A stretch of DNA of 64,000 bases from an uncultured Eubacteriales bacterium (lineage in GTDB: Bacteria; Bacillota; Clostridia; UMGS1883; UMGS1540), in contig USAP01000001.1 of NCBI GenBank assembly GCA_900552775.1, forward strand, positions 12,006 through 76,005, in the 5' to 3' direction. Shown here one piece after another: positions 1 through 8,654 of this stretch. Position numbers and translations under genes: made by a program. Every line of letters begins with the position of its first letter. Position 1 is the stretch's first letter. The notes below the pieces were generated by a model. It worked only from the letters and a program-made list of their open reading frames with translations. It was not told the DNA's origin and did not search any database.

Positions 1-449
1 TTGCATGATGCCGCGTTTTTCGGCTCGCGCCTTATATATTCAAGATGCGGCATATCCTCGGTTTTATACATCTCTGCAATATCGGACAGAACGCGCACAG
101 GATGACCCGTCTCCGTATTTATAAAAATCCAGACGGAAGCGGCACGCGCAATTTCCTCACCGTTTTCATCCTTCGCAACAAATGATCTGTAGCCGTAGCA
201 GCGGTCAAACCCTGTGGTGTATGTGGTTATTTCAAGCACATCGCGCTCACGCGGATAGCGCATAACCTCAATGTTCATGGAGATCAGAATCCACGCATGC
301 CCGAGAGAATAAAGATACTCTGCCGGGTAACCTGCCGCCGCGCTGTGATCCATGGCGCTGTTTTGAAAAAATCTCAGCATCGCCGCAAGGCTTGCGCTCT
401 TATTCGGCGCAAGATCGCTGAATTTAACCGTAACTTTTTCGGAAAACAC
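1..449 (-). CDS. Acyl-ACP thioesterase (partial, C-terminus off the window)
   Basis: Translation from the GTG at 449 reads VFSEKVTVKFSDLAPNKSAS and continues to the window edge without a stop. It resembles the N-terminal hotdog domain of acyl-ACP thioesterases (PF01643), which release free fatty acids from acyl carrier protein in the cytoplasm. Visible family features are a helix with FFQNSAMDHS, the WILISMNIEVMRYPR strand and GFDRCYGYRSF. About 149 residues are present of a family length near 240. The GTG lies 12 nt after the stop of the UPF0210 gene, with a GGGGG tract upstream as a weak ribosome binding site, so it is probably the last gene of that operon. No ATG is available upstream in frame. 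Confidence 0.75.
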   Translation of the reverse strand, partial: MFSEKVTVKFSDLAPNKSASLAAMLRFFQNSAMDHSAAAGYPAEYLYSLGHAWILISMNIEVMRYPRERDVLEITTYTTGFDRCYGYRSFVAKDENGEEIARAASVWIFINTETGHPVRVLSDIAEMYKTEDMPHLEYIRREPKNAASC

Positions 450-461
450 AAAAACGCCCCC

Positions 462-1814
462 TTAGTTTTTAAGACTGTGCATCGGAGCCGGGATTCTGCC
501 GCCGCGCTTTACAAATTCCTCGCACGAGAAACCGTTTATCGGCATTACGGGGCCGCTGCCCAGAAGACCGCCGAACTCCACCGTGTCTCCCACTTTTTTG
601 CCGCATGCCGGAATAACTCTGACAGCCGTGGTTTTTGTGTTTATCATACCTATTGCCGCTTCGTCCGCAATAAGACCCGAAATTGTCTCCGCGCTTGTAT
701 CGCCCGGTACCACAACCATGTCTATTCCGACAGAGCAAACGCACGTCATAGCCTCAAGCTTTTCTATTGTGAGCGCTCCGCAGCGCGCCGCGTCTATCAT
801 ACCCGCGTCTTCGCTCACGGGAATAAACGCACCGCTTAAGCCGCCAACGTAAGAAGAAGCCATGGTTCCGCCTTTTTTAACCGCGTCATTCAAAAGCGCC
901 AGCGCTGCCGTTGTGCCGGGCGCACCGCACTTTTCAAGACCCATTTCTTCAAGTATATGCGCAACGCTGTCACCCACCGCCGGAGTCGGCGCAAGCGAAA
1001 GATCAACTATTCCGAAAGGCACCCCGAGTCTTTCTGCCGCCTGTGTTGCCACAAGCTGACCCATTCTTGTTATCTTGAAAGCCGTTTTCTTTATTGTGTC
1101 GGCAACAACGCCGAAATCTTCGCCCTTTACCTTTTCAAGCGCGCACTTTACAACTCCGGGGCCGCTTACGCCGACGTTTATAACGCTCTCGCCTTCGCCC
1201 ACGCCGTGAAATGCGCCCGCCATAAAGGGATTATCCGGCACCGCATTGCAGAAAACAACAAGCTTTGCACACGAAAAGCCCGCACTCTCCGCAGAAAGTT
1301 CCGCCGCATTTTTTATGATAACGCCCATTTTGGCAACAGCGTTCATATTTATTCCCGACTTTGTGGAGCCTATGTTAACGCTCGAGCAAACACGCTCCGT
1401 TTCTTTAAGCGCCTCGGGAATCGATTCGAGAAATTCGATATCGCCCTTTGCGTAGCCTTTATGAACAAGCGCGCTGTAGCCGCCTATAAAGTTTACGCCC
1501 GTTTCCGCCGCGGCGCGGTCAAGCGCCTTTGCAAATTTTAAGTAATTTCCGCACGGACCGGCAACAATGGATATCGGCGTTACGGAAATACGCTTGTTTA
1601 TAATCGGTATTCCGTATTCGCTCTCTATCTCCTCGCCGCACGACACAAGGTGTTCCGCCGTTTTGGTTATCTTATCGTAAACTTTTTCCGCCGCAATGTC
1701 CGCGTCTTCGCCTATGCAGTCGATCAGGGAAATGCCCATCGTAATCGTTCTTATATCAAGGTTTTCCTCGCGGATCATATTAACGGTTTCCATTATTTCA
1801 AAAGGATTTATCAA
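462..1814 (-). CDS. UPF0210 (PFL/DUF711) family protein
   Basis: This 450-residue protein matches the conserved UPF0210 family along its length, with [16 protein letters not shown] near the N-terminus, [20 protein letters not shown] and [13 protein letters not shown] blocks, and a C-terminal [14 protein letters not shown]. The biochemical function is not established; the fold is related to glycyl-radical (PFL-like) barrels but I see no glycyl-radical motif. The chosen start is TTG at 1814, which has GGGAGG 9-10 nt upstream and gives the usual family N-terminus. It sits 15 nt after the UPF0237 ACT-domain gene, the partner with which it is almost always paired in Firmicutes, so the small ACT protein may regulate it by ligand binding (inference). 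Confidence 0.9.
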   Translation of the reverse strand: MINPFEIMETVNMIREENLDIRTITMGISLIDCIGEDADIAAEKVYDKITKTAEHLVSCGEEIESEYGIPIINKRISVTPISIVAGPCGNYLKFAKALDRAAAETGVNFIGGYSALVHKGYAKGDIEFLESIPEALKETERVCSSVNIGSTKSGINMNAVAKMGVIIKNAAELSAESAGFSCAKLVVFCNAVPDNPFMAGAFHGVGEGESVINVGVSGPGVVKCALEKVKGEDFGVVADTIKKTAFKITRMGQLVATQAAERLGVPFGIVDLSLAPTPAVGDSVAHILEEMGLEKCGAPGTTAALALLNDAVKKGGTMASSYVGGLSGAFIPVSEDAGMIDAARCGALTIEKLEAMTCVCSVGIDMVVVPGDTSAETISGLIADEAAIGMINTKTTAVRVIPACGKKVGDTVEFGGLLGSGPVMPINGFSCEEFVKRGGRIPAPMHSLKN

Positions 1815-1829
1815 CTCTTAGCACCTCCC

Positions 1830-2099
1830 TTATATTCTGTGCATGGAATTGAACAAATCCTCATGCTTTATCGTAATCGACACGCCGAGTTTCTTGCCGC
1901 ATTCGGAAAGTTCCTCCGAAAGTGCCGCAACTTTTTTGCTGCTGCCGCTCAAATCAACAAGCATAATCATTGTAAACACGTTTTGCATAATTGTCTGCGA
2001 TATGTCAAGAATATTTACGCCGTTTTCCGCAAGCAGTGCCGAAACCGACGCTATTATACCAACCTTATCGTCTCCGAGAACCGTTATTATCGCTTTCAT
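1830..2099 (-). CDS. UPF0237 ACT-domain protein
   Basis: An 89-residue single ACT domain (MKAIITVLGDDKVGIIASVS, then NILDISQTI and FTMIMLVDLS), a small-molecule-sensing fold common in amino-acid regulation. Length and sequence match UPF0237 proteins (SP_0238-like), found directly upstream of UPF0210 genes, as here (15-nt gap). The likely role is a regulatory partner of the UPF0210 protein; the ligand is unknown. No enzymatic motif is present. Confidence 0.9.
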   Translation of the reverse strand: MKAIITVLGDDKVGIIASVSALLAENGVNILDISQTIMQNVFTMIMLVDLSGSSKKVAALSEELSECGKKLGVSITIKHEDLFNSMHRI

Positions 2100-2141
2100 A
2101 AAAATCTCCGTTTCTTTATTGTTTTATAATTTTCGCGTTTT

Positions 2142-2681
2142 TTACACCTCGTACACCGCGCGCGAGCCGCCTATATATTTCGGGCGCGTTCTGGCATATG
2201 TAACATGTGCACTGCCTATTGTATCTTTCTCAAGACGCACCGGAACCGCAACATGGCGAAGGTGCATTCCAATAAACGTATCGCCTATATCCATTCCGGC
2301 ATGACCCTTTACAAATTCAACAACCACGGGGTCGTCAAAAAATTTATACGCCGCCGTGCCCGCGCTGCCGCCGGCTTTTGGCTGCGGAACAACGCATACT
2401 ATTTCAAATCCGTATTTTAAAGCCGCCTCACGTTCGATAACAACCGCACGGTTTAAATGCTCACAGCACCCCACCGCAAGATATATTCCTCTCGGCTTTA
2501 ATGCCGCAAGCGCTCCGCTTATAACCTGTTCGCCGAGCTCATACACCGAGCCGTGTCCTATATGCTCGCCCGCAATCTCGCTTGTAGAACAGCCCAAAAC
2601 CATTATTTCTCCCGCATTAAGCTTTGCCGTATCCGCAAGAGATGTCATAGCGCGAAATACTTCTTCTTTAATATTTTCCAT
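2142..2681 (-). CDS. UPF0340 (YwlG/TIGR01440) family protein
   Basis: This 179-residue protein matches the UPF0340 family (B. subtilis YwlG): the N-terminal LGCSTSEIAGEHIG block, central VGCCEHLNRA, and C-terminal AGMDIGDTFIGMHLRHVAVP are characteristic. Function is unknown; a possible nucleotide or metal site is suggested only by conserved Cys, His and Asp residues. It is the first gene of the short unit running to the left edge of the window and has its own promoter at 2719-2746. The ATG at 2681 is preceded by GGAGG. Confidence 0.88.
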   Translation of the reverse strand: MENIKEEVFRAMTSLADTAKLNAGEIMVLGCSTSEIAGEHIGHGSVYELGEQVISGALAALKPRGIYLAVGCCEHLNRAVVIEREAALKYGFEIVCVVPQPKAGGSAGTAAYKFFDDPVVVEFVKGHAGMDIGDTFIGMHLRHVAVPVRLEKDTIGSAHVTYARTRPKYIGGSRAVYEV

Positions 2682-2718
2682 AACAATGTACCTCCGCTTC
2701 CCATTAATCTATAAGTAT

Positions 2719-2746
2719 ATTTTACCACAATAAAACGAAAAGTCAA
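2719..2746 (-). promoter_or_regulatory. Predicted sigma-A promoter of the UPF0340-UPF0237-UPF0210 unit
   Basis: On the minus strand a TTGACT (2746-2741) and a TAAAAT (2724-2719) are separated by 16 nt, 38 nt upstream of the UPF0340 start codon. The surrounding DNA is AT-rich and non-coding. Confidence 0.55.
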
Positions 2747-2876
2747 CACTTTTAATGTATTTCGTAGAAAAACACAAAAAAGTCCTGACTTTATCAGTAT
2801 TTAGTTGTAATTAGCAATAATAAGGCATCAATTTAATTTGCGGCAATCTCCGCTGTTGTCCTTGAGACGCGGACAG

Positions 2877-4304
2877 CTATTTTTCAAAAACCGAGATTGC
2901 GTCCTTTATGGTTTTTTCAAAAGCCTCTCTTCCGTATTTGTCAACCTGCGCCTTGTTTTTCTCTCCGTGAGTGAGACAGCCCGCGCCGCCTATACATCCG
3001 CCGATGCACGCCATCCCTTCTATAAAGTTTGCGTCGGACGCACCGTGACTTTTCTTTATGAGCGCCTTGCGGCATTCCTCTATACCGTCGCACGACTGAG
3101 CACAAAGCTCAAACTCCACTCCCTGTTCGCGCAGCCCTTCCGCAACAGCGTCCGCCAGTCCGCCGCAGCGCGCAAATATTCTTCCGAAATAGGAAGCGTT
3201 GTCGAGCACACCTTCGGGAAGGTCTGTTATTTCCATATCGCGGCTGTCAAACAGAGCCTGAAGTTCTTCAAAGGTTATGCACGAATCAACATACGGCTTA
3301 ACCTCTTCCTTTTTAACCTCGGCTTTCTTTGCCGTACACGGACCTATGAAAATGATTTTCGCCGTTTTATCCATATTTTCTTTGATGTATTTTGCAATGG
3401 TTGCCATAGGCGACAGATTGTGCGAAATATTTCCGCTCATCTTCGGGAATGCTTTTTTTACATAATCCACAAATGCCGGACAGCATGAGCTTGTGAGAAA
3501 GCCTTTTTCCGCAAGCTCGCGCGACTCCGCGTATGCCACCATATCCGCTCCGAGAGCCGCCTCAACCACAGAGTGGAACCCGAGCTTTAAAAGCCCCGTT
3601 ACCACCTGACCGAGTTTAGCGTATGTGAACTGGCTGGAAATTGACGGCGCCACAAGCGCATACGTTTTGTATTTTGTATTGTTTTCACTGTTTTTCAAAA
3701 TGTCAATCGTGTCCAAAATATACGACTTGTCCGCAATTGCTCCGAACGGGCACTGATACACGCACGCACCGCAGGAAATACACTTATCGTTATCTATTTT
3801 TGCGGACTTGTTTTCGTTCATGGAAATGGCTTTTATCTTGCACGCACTCTGGCAGGGACGTTTTCTGTTTATTATCGCGGAAAACGGGCATACCTTCGCG
3901 CAGGCGCCGCAGTCAACGCATTTTGACTTGTCTATATGCGCCACATGGTGGTGGTCAAACGATATCGCACCCTTTCGGCAAACATCCTCGCATCTGTGTG
4001 CCAGGCAGCCGCGGCACGAATCCGTAACTTCGTATCCGCCCATGGGACACTCGTCACAGGCGGTTTCGATAACCTCGATTACATTCGGGTTTTCATCGTC
4101 TCCGCCCATGGCAATTTTCACCCTGTCGGCAAGAATGGCGCGTTCTTTATACACGCAGCAGCGCATGGTGGGCGTAGTGCCCGGAATGATGCGCTTCGGA
4201 ATATCGGAAATATTTTTGTAAAGCGTACCCTTCCATGCTTCTCTTGCCACCTCTCTTAAGACCTTATATTTAATATACTGGACTTTAGTGTCAAATTTTC
4301 TCAT
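2877..4304 (-). CDS. Monomeric [FeFe] hydrogenase, group B type
   Basis: A 475-residue [FeFe] hydrogenase. An N-terminal ferredoxin-like region carries several CxxCxxCxxxC 4Fe-4S motifs (for example C129-C139 and C175-C185). The H-cluster domain follows: L1 TSSCCPAF (C274, C275), L2 FIGPCTAKKAE (C323) and L3 EGMACIGGCIGGAG (C433, C437). Absence of NuoG-like [2Fe-2S] and His-ligated clusters, together with the TSSCCPAF variant, places it with group B monomeric enzymes, whose physiological role is poorly known; they probably exchange electrons between ferredoxin and H2. It is the last gene of the hydrogen cluster, 22 nt after a small [2Fe-2S] protein. No HydEFG maturases occur in this window. 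Confidence 0.9.
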   Translation of the reverse strand: MRKFDTKVQYIKYKVLREVAREAWKGTLYKNISDIPKRIIPGTTPTMRCCVYKERAILADRVKIAMGGDDENPNVIEVIETACDECPMGGYEVTDSCRGCLAHRCEDVCRKGAISFDHHHVAHIDKSKCVDCGACAKVCPFSAIINRKRPCQSACKIKAISMNENKSAKIDNDKCISCGACVYQCPFGAIADKSYILDTIDILKNSENNTKYKTYALVAPSISSQFTYAKLGQVVTGLLKLGFHSVVEAALGADMVAYAESRELAEKGFLTSSCCPAFVDYVKKAFPKMSGNISHNLSPMATIAKYIKENMDKTAKIIFIGPCTAKKAEVKKEEVKPYVDSCITFEELQALFDSRDMEITDLPEGVLDNASYFGRIFARCGGLADAVAEGLREQGVEFELCAQSCDGIEECRKALIKKSHGASDANFIEGMACIGGCIGGAGCLTHGEKNKAQVDKYGREAFEKTIKDAISVFEK

Positions 4305-4326
4305 GCCCTCACTCCTCTACGAAACA

Positions 4327-4575
4327 CTATTTCACTTTCGGCATAACCGTTTCTTCAAAGAATTTAACGGCGGTTTCCGGCATAACGCGGTAGTCTTCTC
4401 CGTCAACCGACACCGAAACACCCTCTTTGCTGCATCTGCGCATGCAAAATGCGGCTTCGAATTTTATTTTATCGTGAAGGTCATGTTCCTCTATCATATG
4501 GCGGAATGAAGCAATTACATTCCTTGCGCCGTTTAAATGGCATGCGCTTCCGATGCAAACACGCAGTTCTGTCAT
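4327..4575 (-). CDS. Small thioredoxin-like [2Fe-2S] protein
   Basis: An 82-residue protein with the thioredoxin-like ferredoxin pattern seen at the C-terminus of NuoE/HydC: CIGSACHLNG near the N-terminus and AFCMRRCSKEG in the middle, giving the CxxxxC plus CxxxC ligand set of one [2Fe-2S] cluster. It starts at 4575 in a TAATG overlap with the hydA stop, so it is translationally coupled to the bifurcating hydrogenase. A stand-alone electron carrier or accessory subunit of HydABC or of the following group B hydrogenase is likely; no direct evidence decides. Confidence 0.8.
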   Translation of the reverse strand: MTELRVCIGSACHLNGARNVIASFRHMIEEHDLHDKIKFEAAFCMRRCSKEGVSVSVDGEDYRVMPETAVKFFEETVMPKVK

Positions 4576-6272
4576 TATTTTTTATCCCCCTTTACGTAAT
4601 CAACATGCAGAAGCTTATGAACCTTGCCTTTTATGATATCACTGTAAAGAGAATCTATAATCGGGTTTTCCTCTGCTCGTCTTATGCTTAAAAGTCTGTC
4701 TGCGTCATAAAGGCCGCGGCCGCGCTCCGCGCGCTCTTCAGCCATTGCAAACGGCTGACCGCCGCCGCAGATACATCCGCCGGGGCATGCCATAACCTCG
4801 ATAAAGTCAAACTTTTCGCCGTTTTTCATTCTCTTTATAACGCTTTCGGCGTTGTTAAGACCGCTTACAACCGCAATATGAAGATTTTTGTCGCCGTATG
4901 TAAGGTCAAATTCTTTAACGCCGTCCATTCCGCGCTGACCGGAGTTTGCAACCGTCATCAGCGCCGAACGTGATTTGTTTGAAACCACACGGCGCAAAAC
5001 GGCTTCCGTAACACCGCCCGTAACACCGAATATAAGTCCCGCACCCGAGATTGTGCCGAAAGGCATATCTATGGCTTCGGGTTCAAGTTCGGAAAATACA
5101 ATTCCCGATTCTTTTATCATGCGGATAAGCTCCTGAGTTGTTAAAACCGCGTCAACATTCGGTACGCCGTCTTCTTTAAACTCATCCCTCGCCGCCTCAA
5201 ATTTTTTGCCTGTGCACGGCATAACGGCAACATGGAACATTTTCTTTGAAGCCTTCGCGCTCTGATCCTTTATTAGAGACGCGAACATCTGCATGGGAGA
5301 GCGGCATGTTGAAATGTTTGGCAGAAGCTCCGGATGCTTTTTCTCGCAATACTGTATCCAACCCGGACAGCAGGATGTAATAAGAGGCATTGCCCCTCCG
5401 TTTTCGAGTCTTCCGAGAAATTCTTCCGATTCCTCCAAAACCGTGAGGTCTGCGCCCAAAGTCGTGTCATACACCTCGTCAAAGCCTATGCGGCGCAAAG
5501 CGGCAACAATTTTGCCCATAACATTTTCGCCGTCTTTTACCCCAAGCTCACGCCCGAGCGCCACGCGCACCGCAGGCGCCACCTGAACGCTTGTCTTAAC
5601 CCCGGGGTCTGAAATCGCCTTCCACACGGGAGCCATGCTGTTTTTAACCACAATCGCGCCCGTGGGACACACAACCGCGCACTGACCGCAGCCAACGCAC
5701 GGGGATTCCGCAAGCGGTTTGCCGAACGCTGTGCTTATCTCCATCTTCGAGCCGCGGAACGCAAAATCTATTGCGCCCACATTCTGCACCTCGTTGCACA
5801 TTCTCACGCAGTCACCGCAAAGAATACATTTGCCGTTGTCTCTTGTTATGCAAAGAGACGAAGTGTCTTCATCCTTCCTCGACTTTGCCGAGTTCGGAAA
5901 GCGAACGCCTTCTATATTAAATCTCATTGCCAGATCCTGAAGCTTGCAGCTGGTATTGTTTTCGCACGTTGTACAGTCTCTGCAATGGTTCGCCAAAACA
6001 AGTTCCAGAATATTTTTGCGGTATTTTCTGAGTCTTTCCGTGTTTGTCTTTATAACCATTCCGGCGCGGGGAGGAGTTGAACACGCCGCGTCAAGACCGC
6101 CGCGCTCGTTCTCCACCATGCACATACGGCAGGCGCCGTATACGGAAAGGTCGGAGTGGTAACAGAATGTGGGAAGCTTTATGCCCGCTTTTCTGATTAC
6201 CTCCAATATATTTTTCTCGTCTGTTATTTCAACCGGTATCCCGTCCACCGTCATATACTGTCTTTCGTTCAC
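4575..6272 (-). CDS. hydA: Bifurcating [FeFe] hydrogenase catalytic subunit HydA
   Basis: A 565-residue H2-forming subunit of trimeric NADH- and ferredoxin-dependent hydrogenase. Domain order: NuoG-like [2Fe-2S] (TFCYHSDLSVYGACRMCM), His-Cys3 4Fe-4S motif (NHCRDCTTCENNTSC), two 4Fe-4S clusters (CILCGDCVRMC, CVGCGQCAVVC), then the H-cluster with L1 TSCCPGW, L2 VMPCTGKKFEA and L3 EVMACPGGCICGGG; the ligand cysteines are all present. A longer frame exists, but GTG at 6272 is preferred: ribosome binding site GGAGGG lies 6 nt upstream and the hydB stop is 2 nt away. Order hydC-hydB-hydA is the standard operon. Cytoplasmic. Confidence 0.93.
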   Translation of the reverse strand: MNERQYMTVDGIPVEITDEKNILEVIRKAGIKLPTFCYHSDLSVYGACRMCMVENERGGLDAACSTPPRAGMVIKTNTERLRKYRKNILELVLANHCRDCTTCENNTSCKLQDLAMRFNIEGVRFPNSAKSRKDEDTSSLCITRDNGKCILCGDCVRMCNEVQNVGAIDFAFRGSKMEISTAFGKPLAESPCVGCGQCAVVCPTGAIVVKNSMAPVWKAISDPGVKTSVQVAPAVRVALGRELGVKDGENVMGKIVAALRRIGFDEVYDTTLGADLTVLEESEEFLGRLENGGAMPLITSCCPGWIQYCEKKHPELLPNISTCRSPMQMFASLIKDQSAKASKKMFHVAVMPCTGKKFEAARDEFKEDGVPNVDAVLTTQELIRMIKESGIVFSELEPEAIDMPFGTISGAGLIFGVTGGVTEAVLRRVVSNKSRSALMTVANSGQRGMDGVKEFDLTYGDKNLHIAVVSGLNNAESVIKRMKNGEKFDFIEVMACPGGCICGGGQPFAMAEERAERGRGLYDADRLLSIRRAEENPIIDSLYSDIIKGKVHKLLHVDYVKGDKK

Positions 6273-6274
6273 TC

Positions 6275-8149
6275 TTAACCCTCCTTTATTGCATGGAATG
6301 CACACGCCGTTATGCAGCTGCCGCAGCGGATACACTTTGAAAGGTCTATCTCAAACGGCTCTTTAATCTTTCCGCTTATTGCCTGAACCGGGCATTGGCG
6401 CGCACACTTTGAACATCCCTTGCAAAGCTCGGGGTCAATTGATATTGTCTTAAGCTTCTGACAGGCTCCCGCAGGACATTTCTTATCATATATATGCGCT
6501 TCGTATTCGTTTCTGAAGTTCTTTATTGTGCTTATAACGGGCTTGGATGCGGATTTTCCGAGACCGCACAGCGCCGTTGCCGAAATCGTCTCGGCAAGCT
6601 CGGACAGAAGCTCTATATCTCCGTCTTTGCCCTCTCCCGCAACTATTCTCTCCAGTATCTCAAGCATGCGCTTTGTGCCTTCTCTGCACGGGATACACTT
6701 GCCGCATGACTCGTTCTGCGTAAAATGCATGAAAAATCTCGCAACTTCAACCATGCATGTGTCCGAATCCATAACAACAAGTCCGCCCGAGCCTATCATT
6801 GCGCCGACTTTTTTAAGAGTGTCAAAATCAAGCGGCAAATCAAGATGTTCCTTTGTAAGACATGCGCCCGAAGGACCGCCTATCTGAACAGCTTTAAATT
6901 CACCGCCGCCGCGCATGCCGCCGCCGATATCAAATATGATTTTCCTCAAGGTTGTTCCCATCGGAACCTCAATGAGACCCGTGTTGCTTATATTTCCCGT
7001 AAGCGCAAACGCTTTTGTGCCGGAGCTGTTTTCCGAACCTATGGAGAGGAACCAGTCGGCTCCCTTTGTTATAATCGAAGGAACATTTGCATACGTTTCG
7101 ACGTTATTCAAAACCGTGGGTTTATCGAAAAGACCGTGCTCAACCGTGCGCGGCGGCTTAACGCGCGGAAAACCGCGCTTGCCTTCTATAGATGCCGTAA
7201 GAGCGCTTCCTTCGCCGCACACAAATGCGCCTGCGCCGCGGTTTATATGCATACGGAACGAAAATCCCGTGCCCAGAATATTATCGCCCAAAAGTCCGAG
7301 CTCCTCTGACTGTGCTATTGCGTTTTTAAGTCGCTGCACAGCCAGCGGATATTCTGCACGCACATAAATATATCCTTCGCTTGCGCCGCAGGCAACGCCC
7401 GCAATCATCATTCCTTCAAGCATACGGTGGGGGTCGCCCTCCATTATGCTTCTGTCCATAAACGCGCCGGGGTCGCCCTCGTCTCCGTTGCAGACAACAT
7501 ATTTCTGCGGCTCGCTCTGTGCCTTAACCTGTGCCAACTTTCTGCCTGCCGGAAATCCTCCGCCCCCTCTGCCGCGCAGATTTGATTTGCTTATCTCGTC
7601 AACAATCTCGTCTCCCGTCATGTCAAACAGCGCTTTTTCAAAAGCGGAATATCCGCCAATTGCAATGTACTCGCTCACGGAATCAGCGTCAATTTTGCCG
7701 CAGTGCTCCAAAACAACGCGCGTCTGCTGTTTGTAAAAAGGGATATCATCCTGTTTTTCGTAAACCTTGCCGTCTTTTTTATAAACAAGCCTGTCTATAC
7801 ATTCTCCGGCTTTAACTGTTTTTTCAATTATTTCTTCACAGTCTTCAAGCTTTACTTTTGTGTAAAGCCAGCCCTGCGGCTCTATCCTGAGCAGAGGCCC
7901 CATTTCGCAGAAGCCGTGGCAGCCGCTCTTTTTAAGTCCGACGCTGCCGTCATGAGGTTCTTTTTGAAGCTCCACTTCAACCCCGATACCCTGCTGCTCC
8001 AAAAGCTCTTTTAATCTGCCGTGAATCTTAAGCGATCCGCCCGCAACGCAGCCTGTTCCGCCGCACACAATAAGCTTTTTTGACTGTGCCTCGTAAGCTG
8101 CCGCGGCAGCCTTGCGGAATTTCTTCAGTTCTTCTCTGTTTTTAATCAT
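6275..8149 (-). CDS. hydB: Bifurcating hydrogenase flavoprotein subunit HydB (NuoF-like)
   Basis: A 624-residue NuoF-like subunit that oxidises or reduces NAD(H) through FMN. It has an N-terminal thioredoxin-like [2Fe-2S] domain (VCGGTGCVAGGS, then SGCHGFCEMGP), the NADH/FMN domain (NLRGRGGGGFPAGRK, NGDEGDPGAFMDRS), the 4Fe-4S site SCGKCIPCREG, and a C-terminal two-cluster ferredoxin domain (CKGCSKCARQCP, CIRCGSCITAC). The length and the extra terminal domains fit HydB of electron-bifurcating hydrogenases rather than complex I NuoF. It overlaps hydC by 8 nt and couples to hydA. Confidence 0.93.
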   Translation of the reverse strand: MIKNREELKKFRKAAAAAYEAQSKKLIVCGGTGCVAGGSLKIHGRLKELLEQQGIGVEVELQKEPHDGSVGLKKSGCHGFCEMGPLLRIEPQGWLYTKVKLEDCEEIIEKTVKAGECIDRLVYKKDGKVYEKQDDIPFYKQQTRVVLEHCGKIDADSVSEYIAIGGYSAFEKALFDMTGDEIVDEISKSNLRGRGGGGFPAGRKLAQVKAQSEPQKYVVCNGDEGDPGAFMDRSIMEGDPHRMLEGMMIAGVACGASEGYIYVRAEYPLAVQRLKNAIAQSEELGLLGDNILGTGFSFRMHINRGAGAFVCGEGSALTASIEGKRGFPRVKPPRTVEHGLFDKPTVLNNVETYANVPSIITKGADWFLSIGSENSSGTKAFALTGNISNTGLIEVPMGTTLRKIIFDIGGGMRGGGEFKAVQIGGPSGACLTKEHLDLPLDFDTLKKVGAMIGSGGLVVMDSDTCMVEVARFFMHFTQNESCGKCIPCREGTKRMLEILERIVAGEGKDGDIELLSELAETISATALCGLGKSASKPVISTIKNFRNEYEAHIYDKKCPAGACQKLKTISIDPELCKGCSKCARQCPVQAISGKIKEPFEIDLSKCIRCGSCITACAFHAIKEG

Positions 8150-8627
8150 TTGCCGCCTCCTCCCTGAGCTGCTTTAAAAGCTCCGAAGCCTTGTCGGGAG
8201 TCATTGCCGGATGAACCTCTTCGTTTACCATAAGCACCGGCGCAAGTCCGCAGGCGCCGAGGCACGAAACGGTTTCAAGCGTAAAAAGAAGGTCATCCGT
8301 CGTCTTTTTCTCCGCCGTGAGGTTCAGCTCTTTGCGCATACGATCCAGAATAGGAATCGAGCCGCGCACGTGACAGGCGGTTCCGTCACATATTCTTATA
8401 ACGTATTTGCCCTTGGGCTCCAACGAAAAATTCTCGTAAAACGTTGCAACGCTGTATATGCGCGCCTCGCTCATTCCGAGCTTTTCGGCTATATACGGGA
8501 ATACCTCGCGCGGCAGATAGTGATAATGCTCCTGAATTTCCTGCAAAATCGCAATTATCGCACGCGGTTTACTGTCATGTGCGGCAAGTATACCGTCTGT
8601 CACCGCAAAATCAAATGATTCACTCAT
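8142..8627 (-). CDS. hydC: Bifurcating hydrogenase subunit HydC (NuoE-like)
   Basis: A 161-residue NuoE-like [2Fe-2S] protein, with the thioredoxin-fold ligands in CDGTACHVRG and SCLGACGLAP and the N-terminal helical HYHYLPREVFPYIAEKLG segment. It is the third subunit of the HydABC complex, which couples NADH and reduced ferredoxin oxidation to H2 formation. Its end overlaps the hydB start by 8 nt. It follows nfnB by 27 nt, so nfn and hyd genes may share a transcript. Confidence 0.93.
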   Translation of the reverse strand: MSESFDFAVTDGILAAHDSKPRAIIAILQEIQEHYHYLPREVFPYIAEKLGMSEARIYSVATFYENFSLEPKGKYVIRICDGTACHVRGSIPILDRMRKELNLTAEKKTTDDLLFTLETVSCLGACGLAPVLMVNEEVHPAMTPDKASELLKQLREEAAND

Positions 8628-8654
8628 TTAATTTCTCCTCTCTTTTTCTGTCGT

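Noticed and set aside
297-2304. Several long plus-strand open frames opposite the UPF genes
   Set aside because: They are antisense shadows of conserved minus-strand genes, low in recognisable motifs and lacking ribosome binding sites.
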